The notes: generated from the sequence alone by a model not told the origin. Shown: positions 53,502 to 62,217, counted from the first letter of the stretch. The stretch: 64,000 nt of DNA from Pigmentiphaga aceris (GCF_008119665.1 NZ_CP043046.1:558001-622000); one strand, 5' to 3'. Program-made: numbers and translations.

Positions 53502-53912
53502 GTTCTTGAGTCAGTCGCGGGTGGTGGGGCCGGCTTGTCTGCCCCGCTGGACTTTCGCGTCGGGACTCCCGCCCTCCACCTCGTCCAGAAGGGCAGCCAA
53601 TCCGGCCCCACCACCCACGCCTTCAAAGACGTTTGGTTAAAAGCGCATGCCGCCTTTGGGCGGTTTTTGTTTTTCTGGCTGCTTGGTGCTGGAATCGGTT
53701 CTCGGCATTTGTTGGCCGCCATTCTTGATTGCTACGCGGCTGGCCTTGGGGATTGGCTGGCCAGGTCGCCACGAAGCGATCTCGCCGGCTCACGATTCGG
53801 TGGGTTCTTCAGCAGCCTTTTACGGCAATGCCACGCAAGAAAATTCGCGCTTCTGCTTGGTGGTGGGGTGACACGGACGCGGGTGGCCGCGCACCAGGTA
53901 ATGCGACGAATG
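53502..53912 (+). repeat. Dispersed ~400-bp non-coding repeat, copy C
   Basis: Same element and orientation as copy A. The palindromic head arms are at 53519-53533 and 53602-53616, followed by cttcaaagacgtttggttaa, ggctggccaggtcgccac, ggctcacgattcggtggg and ggtggtggggtgaca. It ends near ggtaatgcgacgaa. It starts 30 bases after the acyltransferase stop. The whole 53472-54181 stretch holds no convincing gene. Confidence 0.8.
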
Positions 53913-54065
53913 ATTGGGCGGCTGGTGGTCGTTGGCTGCTGTTTGTTTGTTGAAAGGCTGTCATCAGCTTGGTGATCGGCGGACGTGTACGGCCCAGACC
54001 ATGGGGACGGGAAAAAGTCATCCACAGGCGAGTATCGAATCGAGCTGTGTATAACTTGAAAGTGT

Positions 54066-54106
54066 GGGGTCGTGTATCGACTTCGCTCGGATCGATACAC
54101 GGCCCC
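54066..54106. other. Long dyad downstream of the NERD-helicase gene
   Basis: Arms ggggtcgtgtatcga (54066-54080) and tcgatacacggcccc (54092-54106) pair over 15 positions with one G-T, around an 11-base loop. There is no U-run on either side, so it may be a structured 3' end or a recombination/binding site rather than a simple terminator. Confidence 0.5.
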
Positions 54107-54181
54107 GCGACTGGTTCAAGGACGACCGCCGATATGCGTCACTGCATTGACTAAAGCGCTCCACGCCACCAAGCAGAACCC

Positions 54182-55828
54182 TTACGCCTGCGGTTCCAAC
54201 GCTGGTGTCTTCCACAGTTCATGCGCGCGGCGCGACATCACTAGTACCAGCTTCAGCATGGCGCGGGTCGCCCCGACGAACAGCTTGCGCCGCGTTTTCT
54301 CGTCGAGCGTTGAGAAGTCGATTTCGGTGAATACGATTGCTGGTGCCGACTGCCCTTTGAATCGGTACACGGATTCGATCAGCACTTCGCCTTCGGAATA
54401 TTCTGCCTGCCCGAACAGGTCATAGCTGCCGGTGAAGCCACGCAGCGGATGCGGGCCCAGGTGATCGAGATTCAGCAGGGCGGAATGTTCGCGTCCGCGG
54501 AAGCTTACGATCGCGATGTCTTCGCGTTTGAAGCCCGAGGCCAGGCAATGCGATACGGCTTTCTTGGTGTGTTCGACAAGCGAGTCCTGGTCCCCGTACA
54601 CCAGTACATCGATGTCGGCGCTGGCCACTGGACCGCGTGCGTCGATGCGTTGGTCTTCTGGCACCAGCTCTTGCAGCATGCGCACGATGTTGCGCGGGCT
54701 GCGGTAGTTGGTGTGCGCGTGCATCGTGACCCAGCCCGGTAGCGGCACTCGGGGCATTTCGTACAGGTTCTGCATGGGGTCTTCCAGCCACGTGATCCGT
54801 GCATCGGGCGTTGCATGGCGCATCACCTGATCCCGCCACGCTGCCGAGAAATCCTGTCCTTCATCGACCACGACCGTGTCAAAACGCAGTGCGTCCGGTA
54901 CCGGCATGCGACCAGCTGCGTCAATGACTGCTGCAAACGCATCGCGGCGGCCGAAGTCGGGCGTGACGCCTGACGCGCGCAGCACTTGTTCGCACAGGCT
55001 GTGGAAGGTGCACACCAGGCCGCCTTCCGGGGCAATGGCACCTACGTGGTCGGCCAAGGGGCGGTTGAAACAGACGTATAGCGGGCGTTGGCCACGCAGC
55101 AGCGCGGCGCGGTATTCGGCCAGGGCCAGTTGGGTCTTGCCCGATCCGGCAGTGCCGATCACGTGCAGACGGAACGGCTCGAATTCCAGTTGTCGTGCCC
55201 AGTGCGCCAAGCCGCCTGCAATGCGGGTGACGGCGCGTTTGGTCTGGCCGATCAACGCACCGGTGTCGGGTTGCAGCTGGATGATGTCGCGCAGGAAACG
55301 ATGCACCTGCATCGGCTCATCGGCCGGGCTGGCTGCTTTGGTGGTGGCTTCGACAATCGGCACCAGCTGGTCGCGTCGGGTCGAGTCGATCACGCGCTCG
55401 GGGGCCACGCCTGCCGCTTCGGGCTGCCGGACGGTGTAGTCGGGGCAGTACAGCAGGTATTCGACGCGAACTTCTTGCTGGTCCAGTCGTTTCATCAATC
55501 TGGCTTGCAGGCGCTGCACCGACTGGCCGATGTGCACCGCCACGTTGCGCGGACGGCCGCTGGTTTTCTTGTGCAGGCCGTCGCCGGTTTCGTCGAGAAA
55601 GCCGCTGACCTGTTCGATCAGCAAGACCTGGCCTTGCGGGCCGACCACTGCGAAATCGATGTCGCCGTAGATCGAATATCCCTGCTCGACATTGGTGAAG
55701 TGCACGGCGTGATAGACCGTGTAGTGGTCAGGCAGGCCCCGTTCAAGCAGGGCAAGCGTGTCGATCTCTCGGCGGGCGGCACCGGTCGCACCGGTTTCGC
55801 GCCAGCCGTCTGGAATGATGCGGGCCAT
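54182..55828 (-). CDS. NERD-domain UvrD/PcrA-like helicase
   Basis: 548 aa. The N-terminal ~130 residues resemble a nuclease-related NERD domain (GYSIYGDIDFAVVGPQGQ, VLLIEQVSGF). A superfamily I helicase core follows: Walker A GTAGSGKT, Walker B VVVDEGQDF, motif IV-like NYRSPRNIVRML, and the C-terminal VYRFKGQSAPAIVF and FVGATRAM. Such NERD-helicase fusions are often accessory genes, some linked to defence or DNA repair. It sits with repeat copy C between the acyltransferase gene and dapF, which are normally close neighbours, so it looks like an insertion. Confidence 0.83.
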   Translation of the reverse strand: MARIIPDGWRETGATGAARREIDTLALLERGLPDHYTVYHAVHFTNVEQGYSIYGDIDFAVVGPQGQVLLIEQVSGFLDETGDGLHKKTSGRPRNVAVHIGQSVQRLQARLMKRLDQQEVRVEYLLYCPDYTVRQPEAAGVAPERVIDSTRRDQLVPIVEATTKAASPADEPMQVHRFLRDIIQLQPDTGALIGQTKRAVTRIAGGLAHWARQLEFEPFRLHVIGTAGSGKTQLALAEYRAALLRGQRPLYVCFNRPLADHVGAIAPEGGLVCTFHSLCEQVLRASGVTPDFGRRDAFAAVIDAAGRMPVPDALRFDTVVVDEGQDFSAAWRDQVMRHATPDARITWLEDPMQNLYEMPRVPLPGWVTMHAHTNYRSPRNIVRMLQELVPEDQRIDARGPVASADIDVLVYGDQDSLVEHTKKAVSHCLASGFKREDIAIVSFRGREHSALLNLDHLGPHPLRGFTGSYDLFGQAEYSEGEVLIESVYRFKGQSAPAIVFTEIDFSTLDEKTRRKLFVGATRAMLKLVLVMSRRAHELWKTPALEPQA

Positions 55829-55946
55829 GAAAGGAAGCGAACAAAGCGCTTGAGGCTGACGATGCAGGAATCATCGCATGTCTGCGCCTTGGCCCGCGCC
55901 GGGGGCCTGTCAGGCGGCCTGGGTGCAACGATGCGATAATTCACGG

Positions 55947-56843
55947 ATGCATTGGAAATTCACCAAAATGCACGGCGCAGGCAACGACTTTGTCGTCCTG
56001 GACGGCGTGCGAGAGACCATCGCCCTGACCCCTGAGCGCGCGCGCAAGCTCGCGCATCGCCAATTTGGCGTGGGCGCAGACCAGATCCTGCTGGTGGAAC
56101 CGGCCACCCGCGCCGATGCCGATTTCCGCTATCGGATCTTCAATTCCGACGGCAGTGAAGTCGAACACTGCGGCAACGGTGCGCGCTGCTTCGTGCGCTT
56201 CGTGCGCGAACAGGGCCTGACCGATCGCAACCCGGTGCGCGCCGAAATCGCGACTGGCGTGATCACGCTCGATCTGCGTGACGACGGCAGTGTGTCGGTG
56301 GAAATGGGCAGCACCCGTTTCGACCCGGCATCGGTGCCTTTCGATGCCAGCGGGCTGACCCCGCGCATCGAAGGCGAGGCTGAACTGTGGCCGCTGGACG
56401 TGTCCGGTACCGCCACCCCTGACGATGCCAATGCCGACCCGGCGCATACCGCCTGGGTCACCGTGGTGGCGATTTCCAATCCGCACGCCGTGCAGGTGGT
56501 GGACGATGTGGACACCGCCCCGGTTGCCATCGTGGGCCCGCGTGTGGAACACCACCCGCGTTTCCCGCGTCGGGTGAATGCCGGTTTCATGCAGATCGTT
56601 GACCGACAGCAGATTCGTCTGCGGGTCTATGAGCGCGGTGCCGGTGAAACGCTGGCCTGCGGTACGGGCGCATGCGCAGCCGTCGCGGCGGGTATTCGTC
56701 GCGGTCTGCTCGACAGCCCGGTGCAGGTGCATACGCGCGGCGGCATTCTGACCATCGATTGGGACGGCGCGCAATTGCGCATGGCCGGCCCGACCCAGAC
56801 CGTCTTCGAAAGCACGGTGGATGTGGACGCGTTGATCGGCTAA
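55947..56843 (+). CDS. dapF: Diaminopimelate epimerase
   Basis: Converts LL- to meso-diaminopimelate for lysine and peptidoglycan. Two catalytic cysteines are in HCGNGARC and ACGTGACA; the N-terminus is [13 protein letters not shown]. The ATG at 55947 ([10 protein letters not shown]) gives 298 aa; the longer reading adds a non-family leader. Confidence 0.96.
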   Translation: MHWKFTKMHGAGNDFVVLDGVRETIALTPERARKLAHRQFGVGADQILLVEPATRADADFRYRIFNSDGSEVEHCGNGARCFVRFVREQGLTDRNPVRAEIATGVITLDLRDDGSVSVEMGSTRFDPASVPFDASGLTPRIEGEAELWPLDVSGTATPDDANADPAHTAWVTVVAISNPHAVQVVDDVDTAPVAIVGPRVEHHPRFPRRVNAGFMQIVDRQQIRLRVYERGAGETLACGTGACAAVAAGIRRGLLDSPVQVHTRGGILTIDWDGAQLRMAGPTQTVFESTVDVDALIG

Positions 56844-56941
56844 GCATCGCTTGCTGCCGCGCTTCGTGCGCGGCACGGCTGTGTTTGTCCGTCTTCGCGC
56901 TGTCCTCGGCTCATCGCAACATTTTTCTCTGTACAGGCATC

Positions 56942-57604
56942 ATGAACGCCCACGACGTCGCGCAATACCTGCAAGAAAATCCCGAATTCTTCGAGCGGCA
57001 CGCCGATCTTTTCGCTTCGTTGCGGGTGCCCAGCCCCCACGGTGGCAGCGCGGTGTCGCTGGCGGAACGCCAGGTCGGTGGCTTGCGTGACCGGCTGCGC
57101 GCAAGCGATGCCCGGCTCATGGAGCTGGTGCGCAATGCGCGCGAGAACGAGATCATCTCGGAAAACATGTTCTTCTGGTTGCGCGGTCTGCTGATCGAAC
57201 GCGATCCGCTGCGCCTGCCCGATATGCTGACCAAGACACTGGCCAGCAGCTTCACCGTGCCTGATGTCGCCTTGCGTCTGTGGGGCGTGGACAATGCACC
57301 CGCCGAGGCGGTCGAAAGCGGATGGGCGCAACCGGTGCCGGACGATGTGCGCAGCTTCGTCAACAGCTTGATGGCCCCGTATTGCGGCCTGAACTCAGGC
57401 TTTGCGGTGGCGGGCTGGTTGTCCGAGCACGTGCGCTCGATGGCCCTGATTCCGCTGCGGGTGGGGGTTGCGCCGCAGGCGTTTGGCCTGCTGGTGCTGG
57501 GTTCACCCGACCCGGAACGTTTCGCGCCGTCGCTGGGCACGGGTTTCCTGGCGCGTATTGGCGAGCTGTCCAGCGCCAGCCTGTCGCGCCTGCTGCCGCG
57601 CTGA
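56942..57604 (+). CDS. DUF484 family (GAF-like) protein
   Basis: 220-aa cytoplasmic protein of the DUF484 family, commonly found between dapF and xerC. Conserved features include VAQYLQENPEFFERHADLF and the GAF-like C-terminal half (FGLLVLGSPDPERF). Function unresolved. It lies 18 bases ahead of xerC. Confidence 0.9.
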   Translation: MNAHDVAQYLQENPEFFERHADLFASLRVPSPHGGSAVSLAERQVGGLRDRLRASDARLMELVRNARENEIISENMFFWLRGLLIERDPLRLPDMLTKTLASSFTVPDVALRLWGVDNAPAEAVESGWAQPVPDDVRSFVNSLMAPYCGLNSGFAVAGWLSEHVRSMALIPLRVGVAPQAFGLLVLGSPDPERFAPSLGTGFLARIGELSSASLSRLLPR

Positions 57605-57622
57605 TCGGCAGCGGGGTCCGTC

Positions 57623-58714
57623 ATGCGATCGTCCCCGCGCACGTCGAACCAGAACCTGGACCCAGACGCGCCCGACGTAGACCTGCCGCCTGCGGTGCTG
57701 ACCTGGCTGGCCGAGCTGGAAAGCGTGCGCCGTTATTCGCGCCACACGCTGGACGCTTATCGACGCGATCTGTGTCACCTGGTGTCTTGTGCCGGCAAGG
57801 TGCCTCTGGAAAGCGTGGCTGCCGCTCAAGTGCGCCGGTTTCTGGGCCAGTTGCACAGCCAGGGGCTGAGCCCGCGCAGCCTGGCCCGCATCCTTGCTGC
57901 CTGGCGGGGCTTCTACAAATGGTGGGGGCCGCAGCTTGGTCTGTCGGCCAATCCGGCAGACGGTATTCGCGCGCCGCGCGCGCCACGCAGTCTGCCCAAG
58001 GCCTTGGGGGTGGAACAGACCCAGGCCATGCTCGATCATGGCGCAGCCAAAAGCCAGGGCGGCAGTCCGACCGAGCGCTGCGACGCGGCCATGTTCGAAT
58101 TGCTGTATTCAAGCGGCTTGCGCTTGTCCGAGCTGACCGGGCTGGACCTGCGCTACAGCCGCACTGCTGAGTACGAATCCACCGGCTGGCTGGATATCGA
58201 TGAAGCCGAGGTCACGGTGCTGGGCAAGGGCGGCAAGCGCCGCACCGTGCCGGTCGGTGCCAAGGCCATTGAAGCCCTGCGGGATTGGCTGGCAGTGCGC
58301 GCAGATGTCGCGGCTCCCAATGGCGCCCCGGAAGATGCGTCTGCATTGTTCCTGGGCGAGCGCGGCAAGCGGATTGCCGCTCGTCGTGTCCAGACCCGTC
58401 TGGCTCGCTTTGGCGAAGAAGCGGGGGTTGCAACCCGGGTCCATCCCCACGTCTTGCGTCACAGTTTTGCCAGCCACGTGCTGCAATCTGCCGGTGACCT
58501 GCGTGCCGTCCAAGAGATGTTGGGACACGCCAGCATTTCCACCACCCAGATCTACACCCGCCTGGATTTCCAGCATCTGGCGGCGGCCTACGACCGTGCC
58601 CATCCGCGCGCAGCTCCCCCGCCAATCGATGTCGATACGGTTCCGGCACCAGCCGCGACTGCCGTCGATGCGCCACATGCTGGCGCAAAAACCAGGCGGC
58701 CACGCGGACGATGA
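57623..58714 (+). CDS. xerC: Tyrosine recombinase XerC
   Basis: Chromosome-dimer-resolving recombinase (363 aa). Catalytic residues: Arg in SSGLRLSEL, Lys in VLGKGGKRR, HxxR in HVLRHSFASH, His in GHASISTTQ and the nucleophile Tyr in IYTRLDF. A Pro/Ala-rich ~45-residue tail extends beyond the normal end. Its place in the dapF-DUF484-xerC row is the housekeeping one, so it is not a mobile-element integrase. Confidence 0.93.
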   Translation: MRSSPRTSNQNLDPDAPDVDLPPAVLTWLAELESVRRYSRHTLDAYRRDLCHLVSCAGKVPLESVAAAQVRRFLGQLHSQGLSPRSLARILAAWRGFYKWWGPQLGLSANPADGIRAPRAPRSLPKALGVEQTQAMLDHGAAKSQGGSPTERCDAAMFELLYSSGLRLSELTGLDLRYSRTAEYESTGWLDIDEAEVTVLGKGGKRRTVPVGAKAIEALRDWLAVRADVAAPNGAPEDASALFLGERGKRIAARRVQTRLARFGEEAGVATRVHPHVLRHSFASHVLQSAGDLRAVQEMLGHASISTTQIYTRLDFQHLAAAYDRAHPRAAPPPIDVDTVPAPAATAVDAPHAGAKTRRPRGR

Positions 58715-58940
58715 ACGGCATATGACCGTTTAACCTGCTTACATCGTGTGTCGTTTTTCCCTAAAAACACTTGATAAGCACCGATCTATCCCTAAATAGA
58801 TGTGTGCGTACCCCTGACGGTGTTACAAGAGCGGGCTGCCGCGTTTTGGTACACCGCATTGGGGTGTTTCAGGGTTTGCCGGAAGCCGGGCGCTGTGCTG
58901 TAATCCGGCGCCATTTGCGTACTCGCGCAAGGAGAAAGGC

Positions 58941-59435
58941 TTGGAAGAACAGGCTCGTACAGCTATCAGTGCCACTGGCGCGCGGATCACCGCGACGCGG
59001 GTACGCGTGCTGTCGTCCCTGCTCGCGGCCGGCAGTGCGCTGTCACACCAGGAACTGTTTGAACACATTGGTAGCCAAGGTTCGGTTGACCGGGTCACGC
59101 TGTACCGGGTGCTCGAATGGCTGGTCGAAACCGGCCTTGCGCACCGTATCGCGGGCGAAGACCGGATCTGGCGCTTCAGTGTGGCCCAGCCTGGCGAACC
59201 TGATGCACAAGGCCATTCGCACCACTCGAATGAGCCGCACGGCCATTTTCAGTGCGACGCGTGTCGTCGCATGTTTTGCATCGATGCCCCGGTTGGCATC
59301 GAACAGAATCTATCCCGTCTGCCCGAAGGTTTTGTCGGGCGAGACGTCGAATTGCTGATTCGTGGCACCTGTCCTGCCTGCGCGCGCCAAGTGCGCAAGC
59401 CGGCCCGGGTTGCGCGACGGGTCAGCGCCGCTTAA
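58941..59435 (+). CDS. Fur-family transcriptional regulator (Zur-like)
   Basis: 164-aa winged-helix metalloregulator. The DNA-binding part has DRVTLYRVLEWLVETGLAH. Metal ligands include the His-rich HSHHSNEPHGHFQCDAC and a C-terminal CPAC. The start is a TTG, supported by a strong GGAGAAAGG ribosome binding site. The COG0523 GTPase gene begins 13 bases later and points to zinc as the sensed metal, though no zinc box was identified in the promoter. Confidence 0.87.
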   Translation: MEEQARTAISATGARITATRVRVLSSLLAAGSALSHQELFEHIGSQGSVDRVTLYRVLEWLVETGLAHRIAGEDRIWRFSVAQPGEPDAQGHSHHSNEPHGHFQCDACRRMFCIDAPVGIEQNLSRLPEGFVGRDVELLIRGTCPACARQVRKPARVARRVSAA

Positions 59436-59448
59436 GGGAGTGCAGGCA

Positions 59449-60582
59449 ATGAGTGCCGCTGTAGATACGAATTCCTTGGTTCCGGTCACCGTGCTGACTG
59501 GCTTTCTGGGCGCGGGCAAGACGACGCTGCTCAATCGCATCCTGAGCGAGAACCACGGCCGTCGTGTTGCCGTGATCGAAAACGAATTCGGACCGGAGAG
59601 CATCGACAACGATCTGCTGATCCGCGAAGAAGGCGAACAGATCGTCGAAATGAACAACGGCTGCATCTGCTGCACGGTTCGTGGCGACCTGGTGCGCATC
59701 CTGCAGGAACTGAAGGCCAAGCGCAAAGCCGGCGAACTGAAGTTCGAACGTGTGGTGATCGAGACCACCGGCATGGCCAACCCGGGCCCGGTCTGCCAGA
59801 CCTTCTTCATGGATGAAGAAGTCGAGTCGTACTACATGCTGGATGCCGTCATCACCGTGGTCGATGCCAAGCACGGCATGCAGACCCTGGACGAGCAACC
59901 CGAAGCGCTGAACCAGGTCGGCTTTGCTGATCAGTTGCTGGTGTCGAAGACCGACATCGTGACCGAGCAGGAATTCCAGGCACTGCGCAGCCGTCTGGTG
60001 CACATCAACCCGCGCGCGCCGATCACCAAGGTGGACTTCGGCAAGGTCGACCTGAAGAAGGTGCTGGACCTGCGTGGCTTCAATCTGAATTCGATCCTGG
60101 ACATCGACCCGGACTTCCTGGCACCGGAACATCCGCACGCCGCCGAAGCCGGTCATGACCACGATCATGCACATGATCACGACCACGGTCACGATCACGA
60201 ACACCAGCACATCCATGCTGATGGTTCGGTGTGTACCGACCCGAGCCACAACCACGACCACGCGCATGTGCATCATCACCACGATGACGCGATCAAGGCC
60301 TTTGTCTTCAAGTCGGACAAACCCTTTGATGGCATGCGCCTGGAAGAATTCCTGGGTGGCATCGTGCAGGTATACGGCCCGGACCTGTTGCGCTACAAAG
60401 GCATCCTGTACATGAACGGTGTCAATCGTCGCATGTTGTTCCAAGGCGTGCATATGCTGATGGGTGCCGATGTGGGCAAAGCATGGCAAGCTGGTGAAAA
60501 GAAATCCAGCAAGGTGGTTTTCATCGGCCGCAACCTGCCGCAAGACGTGTTCACCAAGGGCCTGGAGCAGTGCCTGGCATAA
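59449..60582 (+). CDS. COG0523/CobW-type GTPase, probable zinc metallochaperone
   Basis: G3E-family GTPase of 377 aa: Walker A GFLGAGKTTLL, the metal-binding CxCC motif within GCICC, and GTPase motif SKTD. A histidine-rich loop (~45 residues, bases ~60153-60290, with HDHDHAHDHDHGHDHEH) precedes the C-terminal CobW domain. Paired with the Fur-family gene, it is likely a zinc-delivery protein used under zinc shortage. The ATG at 59449 follows AAGGGAG. Confidence 0.92.
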   Translation: MSAAVDTNSLVPVTVLTGFLGAGKTTLLNRILSENHGRRVAVIENEFGPESIDNDLLIREEGEQIVEMNNGCICCTVRGDLVRILQELKAKRKAGELKFERVVIETTGMANPGPVCQTFFMDEEVESYYMLDAVITVVDAKHGMQTLDEQPEALNQVGFADQLLVSKTDIVTEQEFQALRSRLVHINPRAPITKVDFGKVDLKKVLDLRGFNLNSILDIDPDFLAPEHPHAAEAGHDHDHAHDHDHGHDHEHQHIHADGSVCTDPSHNHDHAHVHHHHDDAIKAFVFKSDKPFDGMRLEEFLGGIVQVYGPDLLRYKGILYMNGVNRRMLFQGVHMLMGADVGKAWQAGEKKSSKVVFIGRNLPQDVFTKGLEQCLA

Positions 60583-60730
60583 GGTCTGCTAGAGGCGGGT
60601 GAACAAGCAGCACGGAAGTACCGCAAGGCGATATTCAGTCGAAGGTTTCCAGGCGGTATTCGACGTACTGCGCAGCAAAGATGGCAACCACCGTGGCAAG
60701 CAAAACCAAGGCAAGCACAAGGAGTACGAG

Positions 60731-61171
60731 GTGAATAGCGTTATCGCCAATGCAGCAGCAGACAATTTGCTCACAGAAGCAGAACTGTTGGCTCAGTCCG
60801 AAGCGGACTACATGAGCGAGCGCCAACTGGCGTTCTTCCGGAACCGTCTCCACGAGATCGAGCGTGAGTTGCTGTCCAATGCCGGTGAAACCACCGAGCA
60901 CCTGCGCGAAACCGCGTTCGTGCCGGACCCGGCAGACCGCGCGACCATCGAAGAAGAGCATGCGCTGGAACTGCGTACGCGTGATCGCGAACGCAAACTG
61001 CTGAAGAAAGTGCAGCAGTCCCTGGCGCGCATCGACGGTGGCGACTACGGCTGGTGTGAGGAAACCGGTGAACCCATCGGTATCCCGCGTCTGCTGGCTC
61101 GTCCGACGGCCACGCTGTCGCTCGAAGCACAGCAACGCCGCGAACTGCGTCAGAAGCTTTACGGCGACTGA
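60731..61171 (+). CDS. dksA: RNA polymerase-binding regulator DksA, Cys-poor form
   Basis: Secondary-channel regulator acting with ppGpp. The GTG at 60731 has AAGGAG six bases upstream and gives 146 aa; the longer GTG-started reading from 60599 has no family match. The coiled-coil tip segment is present. The zinc-finger region reads YGWCEETGEPIG and LSLEAQQRRE, so only one of the four zinc cysteines of E. coli DksA remains and folding should not need zinc. That fits its place after the zinc genes, although such DksA forms may be normal for betaproteobacteria. Confidence 0.93.
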   Translation: MNSVIANAAADNLLTEAELLAQSEADYMSERQLAFFRNRLHEIERELLSNAGETTEHLRETAFVPDPADRATIEEEHALELRTRDRERKLLKKVQQSLARIDGGDYGWCEETGEPIGIPRLLARPTATLSLEAQQRRELRQKLYGD

Positions 61172-61202
61172 TCGGGGCGCTGACCGCTCATGGTCGCAAT
61201 GA

Positions 61203-61233
61203 ACAAAACGGCACCTTTTTGGTGCCGTTTTGT
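61203..61233. terminator. Bidirectional terminator between dksA and ribH
   Basis: A perfect 13-bp stem (acaaaacggcacc / ggtgccgttttgt) with a TTTTT loop serves both convergent genes. Confidence 0.92.
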
Positions 61234-61236
61234 CAT

Positions 61237-61788
61237 TTAGGCTGCCAAGGGCTGCAGATGTTGTGCAGGCGTGTGCTGCACGGCGATGTCCTGCAGGCTG
61301 CGCAGTGTGCCCAGCACGGCCGTGGCCGCTTCTTCGCCCTTGTGAACGAAGTGTGCCTTGAAGAAACGTTGATGCTCTGCGTGTTCGTGGAAGTGATGCG
61401 GCGTCAGCACCACCGAGAACACCGGTACGTCGGTGGCCAGCTGCACGTCCATCAGCGCCGACACCACGGTGCTGGCGACGAAGTCGTGGCGGTAGATGCC
61501 GCCGTCGACCACAAAGCCGCATGCGACGATGGCGTCGTACTGGCCGGTGGCCGCAAGCCGCTTGGCGTGCAGCGGAATCTCGAAGGCACCCGGCACCACA
61601 AAACGGCTGACGGCATCGGCCGAGACGTGCTGGCGGGCCAGTTCGGCGACAAAGCCGGTGTGTGCCTGATCGACGATGTCGCGGTGCCAGGAAGACTGGA
61701 TGTAGGCGATGCGCGGTGCGGAAGCTTGGGAAGTGGTGTGGGAAGTGACGTGCGAAGAATGCTGCGAAGTGCGGTCAGTCTGATTCAT
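61237..61788 (-). CDS. ribH: 6,7-dimethyl-8-ribityllumazine synthase, RibH2 type
   Basis: Penultimate enzyme of riboflavin synthesis (183 aa). Signatures are IQSSWHRDIVDQAHTGF, VPGAFEIPLHAKRLA and GFVVDGGIYRHDFVA; the segment TPHHFH and the overall form resemble the second (type II, RibH2) lumazine synthases known from Brucella and relatives. The first ~25 residues are Ser/Thr/His-rich and variable. It stands alone behind an FMN riboswitch, so a second ribH may be elsewhere in the genome. Confidence 0.9.
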   Translation of the reverse strand: MNQTDRTSQHSSHVTSHTTSQASAPRIAYIQSSWHRDIVDQAHTGFVAELARQHVSADAVSRFVVPGAFEIPLHAKRLAATGQYDAIVACGFVVDGGIYRHDFVASTVVSALMDVQLATDVPVFSVVLTPHHFHEHAEHQRFFKAHFVHKGEEAATAVLGTLRSLQDIAVQHTPAQHLQPLAA

Positions 61789-61890
61789 GGAGTGCCTAGG
61801 TGTCTGTTGCCAGAACGGTTGCCAGAATCAGGGCGTGCGAATGCGCGACTACGCCTTCCGTAGGAAGGACGTGCGTGGACGAACCCGCGT

Positions 61891-62040
61891 TTCTCTCTCA
61901 TCCGGACTATGACCGTCGGCTTCGGAATCGCACCGAAATCTGCTGACCCCATCGCCTGCCTGGCCGATGGGCGCTCGCGGGCTAGACGAAAAAATCGCCA
62001 TTACCGCCGGTGGGGAATTGCACCCCGCCCTGAGAACGCG
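61891..62040 (-). promoter_or_regulatory. FMN riboswitch (RFN element)
   Basis: The minus-strand RNA carries the RFN blocks in order: CAGGGCGGGGUGCAAUUCCC, CCGGCGGU, GCCCGCGAGC, GAUUUCGGUGCGAUUCCGAA, GCCGACGGUCAUAGUC and GGAUGAGAGA. It ends about 100 bases before the ribH start and should repress ribH when FMN is abundant. Confidence 0.95.
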
Positions 62041-62181
62041 TCGCATCGCCAGATGGCGTGCGACACAGGAATTGTAGCGCCGTCACGACATGGCGTTAAA
62101 TAACCGCTCGTTGAATGTAAACAATGTCTTTTGCGGATACATACCGGTCGCCCCGTGGCTGCGGTATTTTTCTGCTTGAGT

Positions 62182-62210
62182 CTTGTCCTTGCCTACCCCT
62201 GTCCCCATCT
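62182..62210 (+). promoter_or_regulatory. Heat-shock (sigma32-type) promoter of hslVU
   Basis: CTTGTCC at 62182-62188, a 14-base spacer, then CCCCATCT at 62203-62210, matching the sigma32 consensus CTTGAAA / CCCCATNT in the -10 exactly and in the first four bases of the -35. It ends only 7 bases before the hslV ATG. Confidence 0.6.
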
Positions 62211-62217
62211 GCGAAAA

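Noticed and set aside
53368..53640. Frame ending in a peptide shared with a frame in copy B
   Set aside because: The shared peptide comes from the palindromic head; its N-terminal part is the acyltransferase gene read out of frame.
57623..58714. Integrase of a genomic island
   Set aside because: Gene order dapF-DUF484-xerC and full catalytic set identify the housekeeping XerC.
58715..58940. Zinc-regulator box before the Fur-family gene
   Set aside because: Only a weak atctat/atagat dyad and two ccctaaa repeats are visible; no recognised Zur consensus.
62131..62217. Upstream TTG start for hslV
   Set aside because: Adds 29 residues that do not belong to the family and would place the heat-shock promoter inside the gene.
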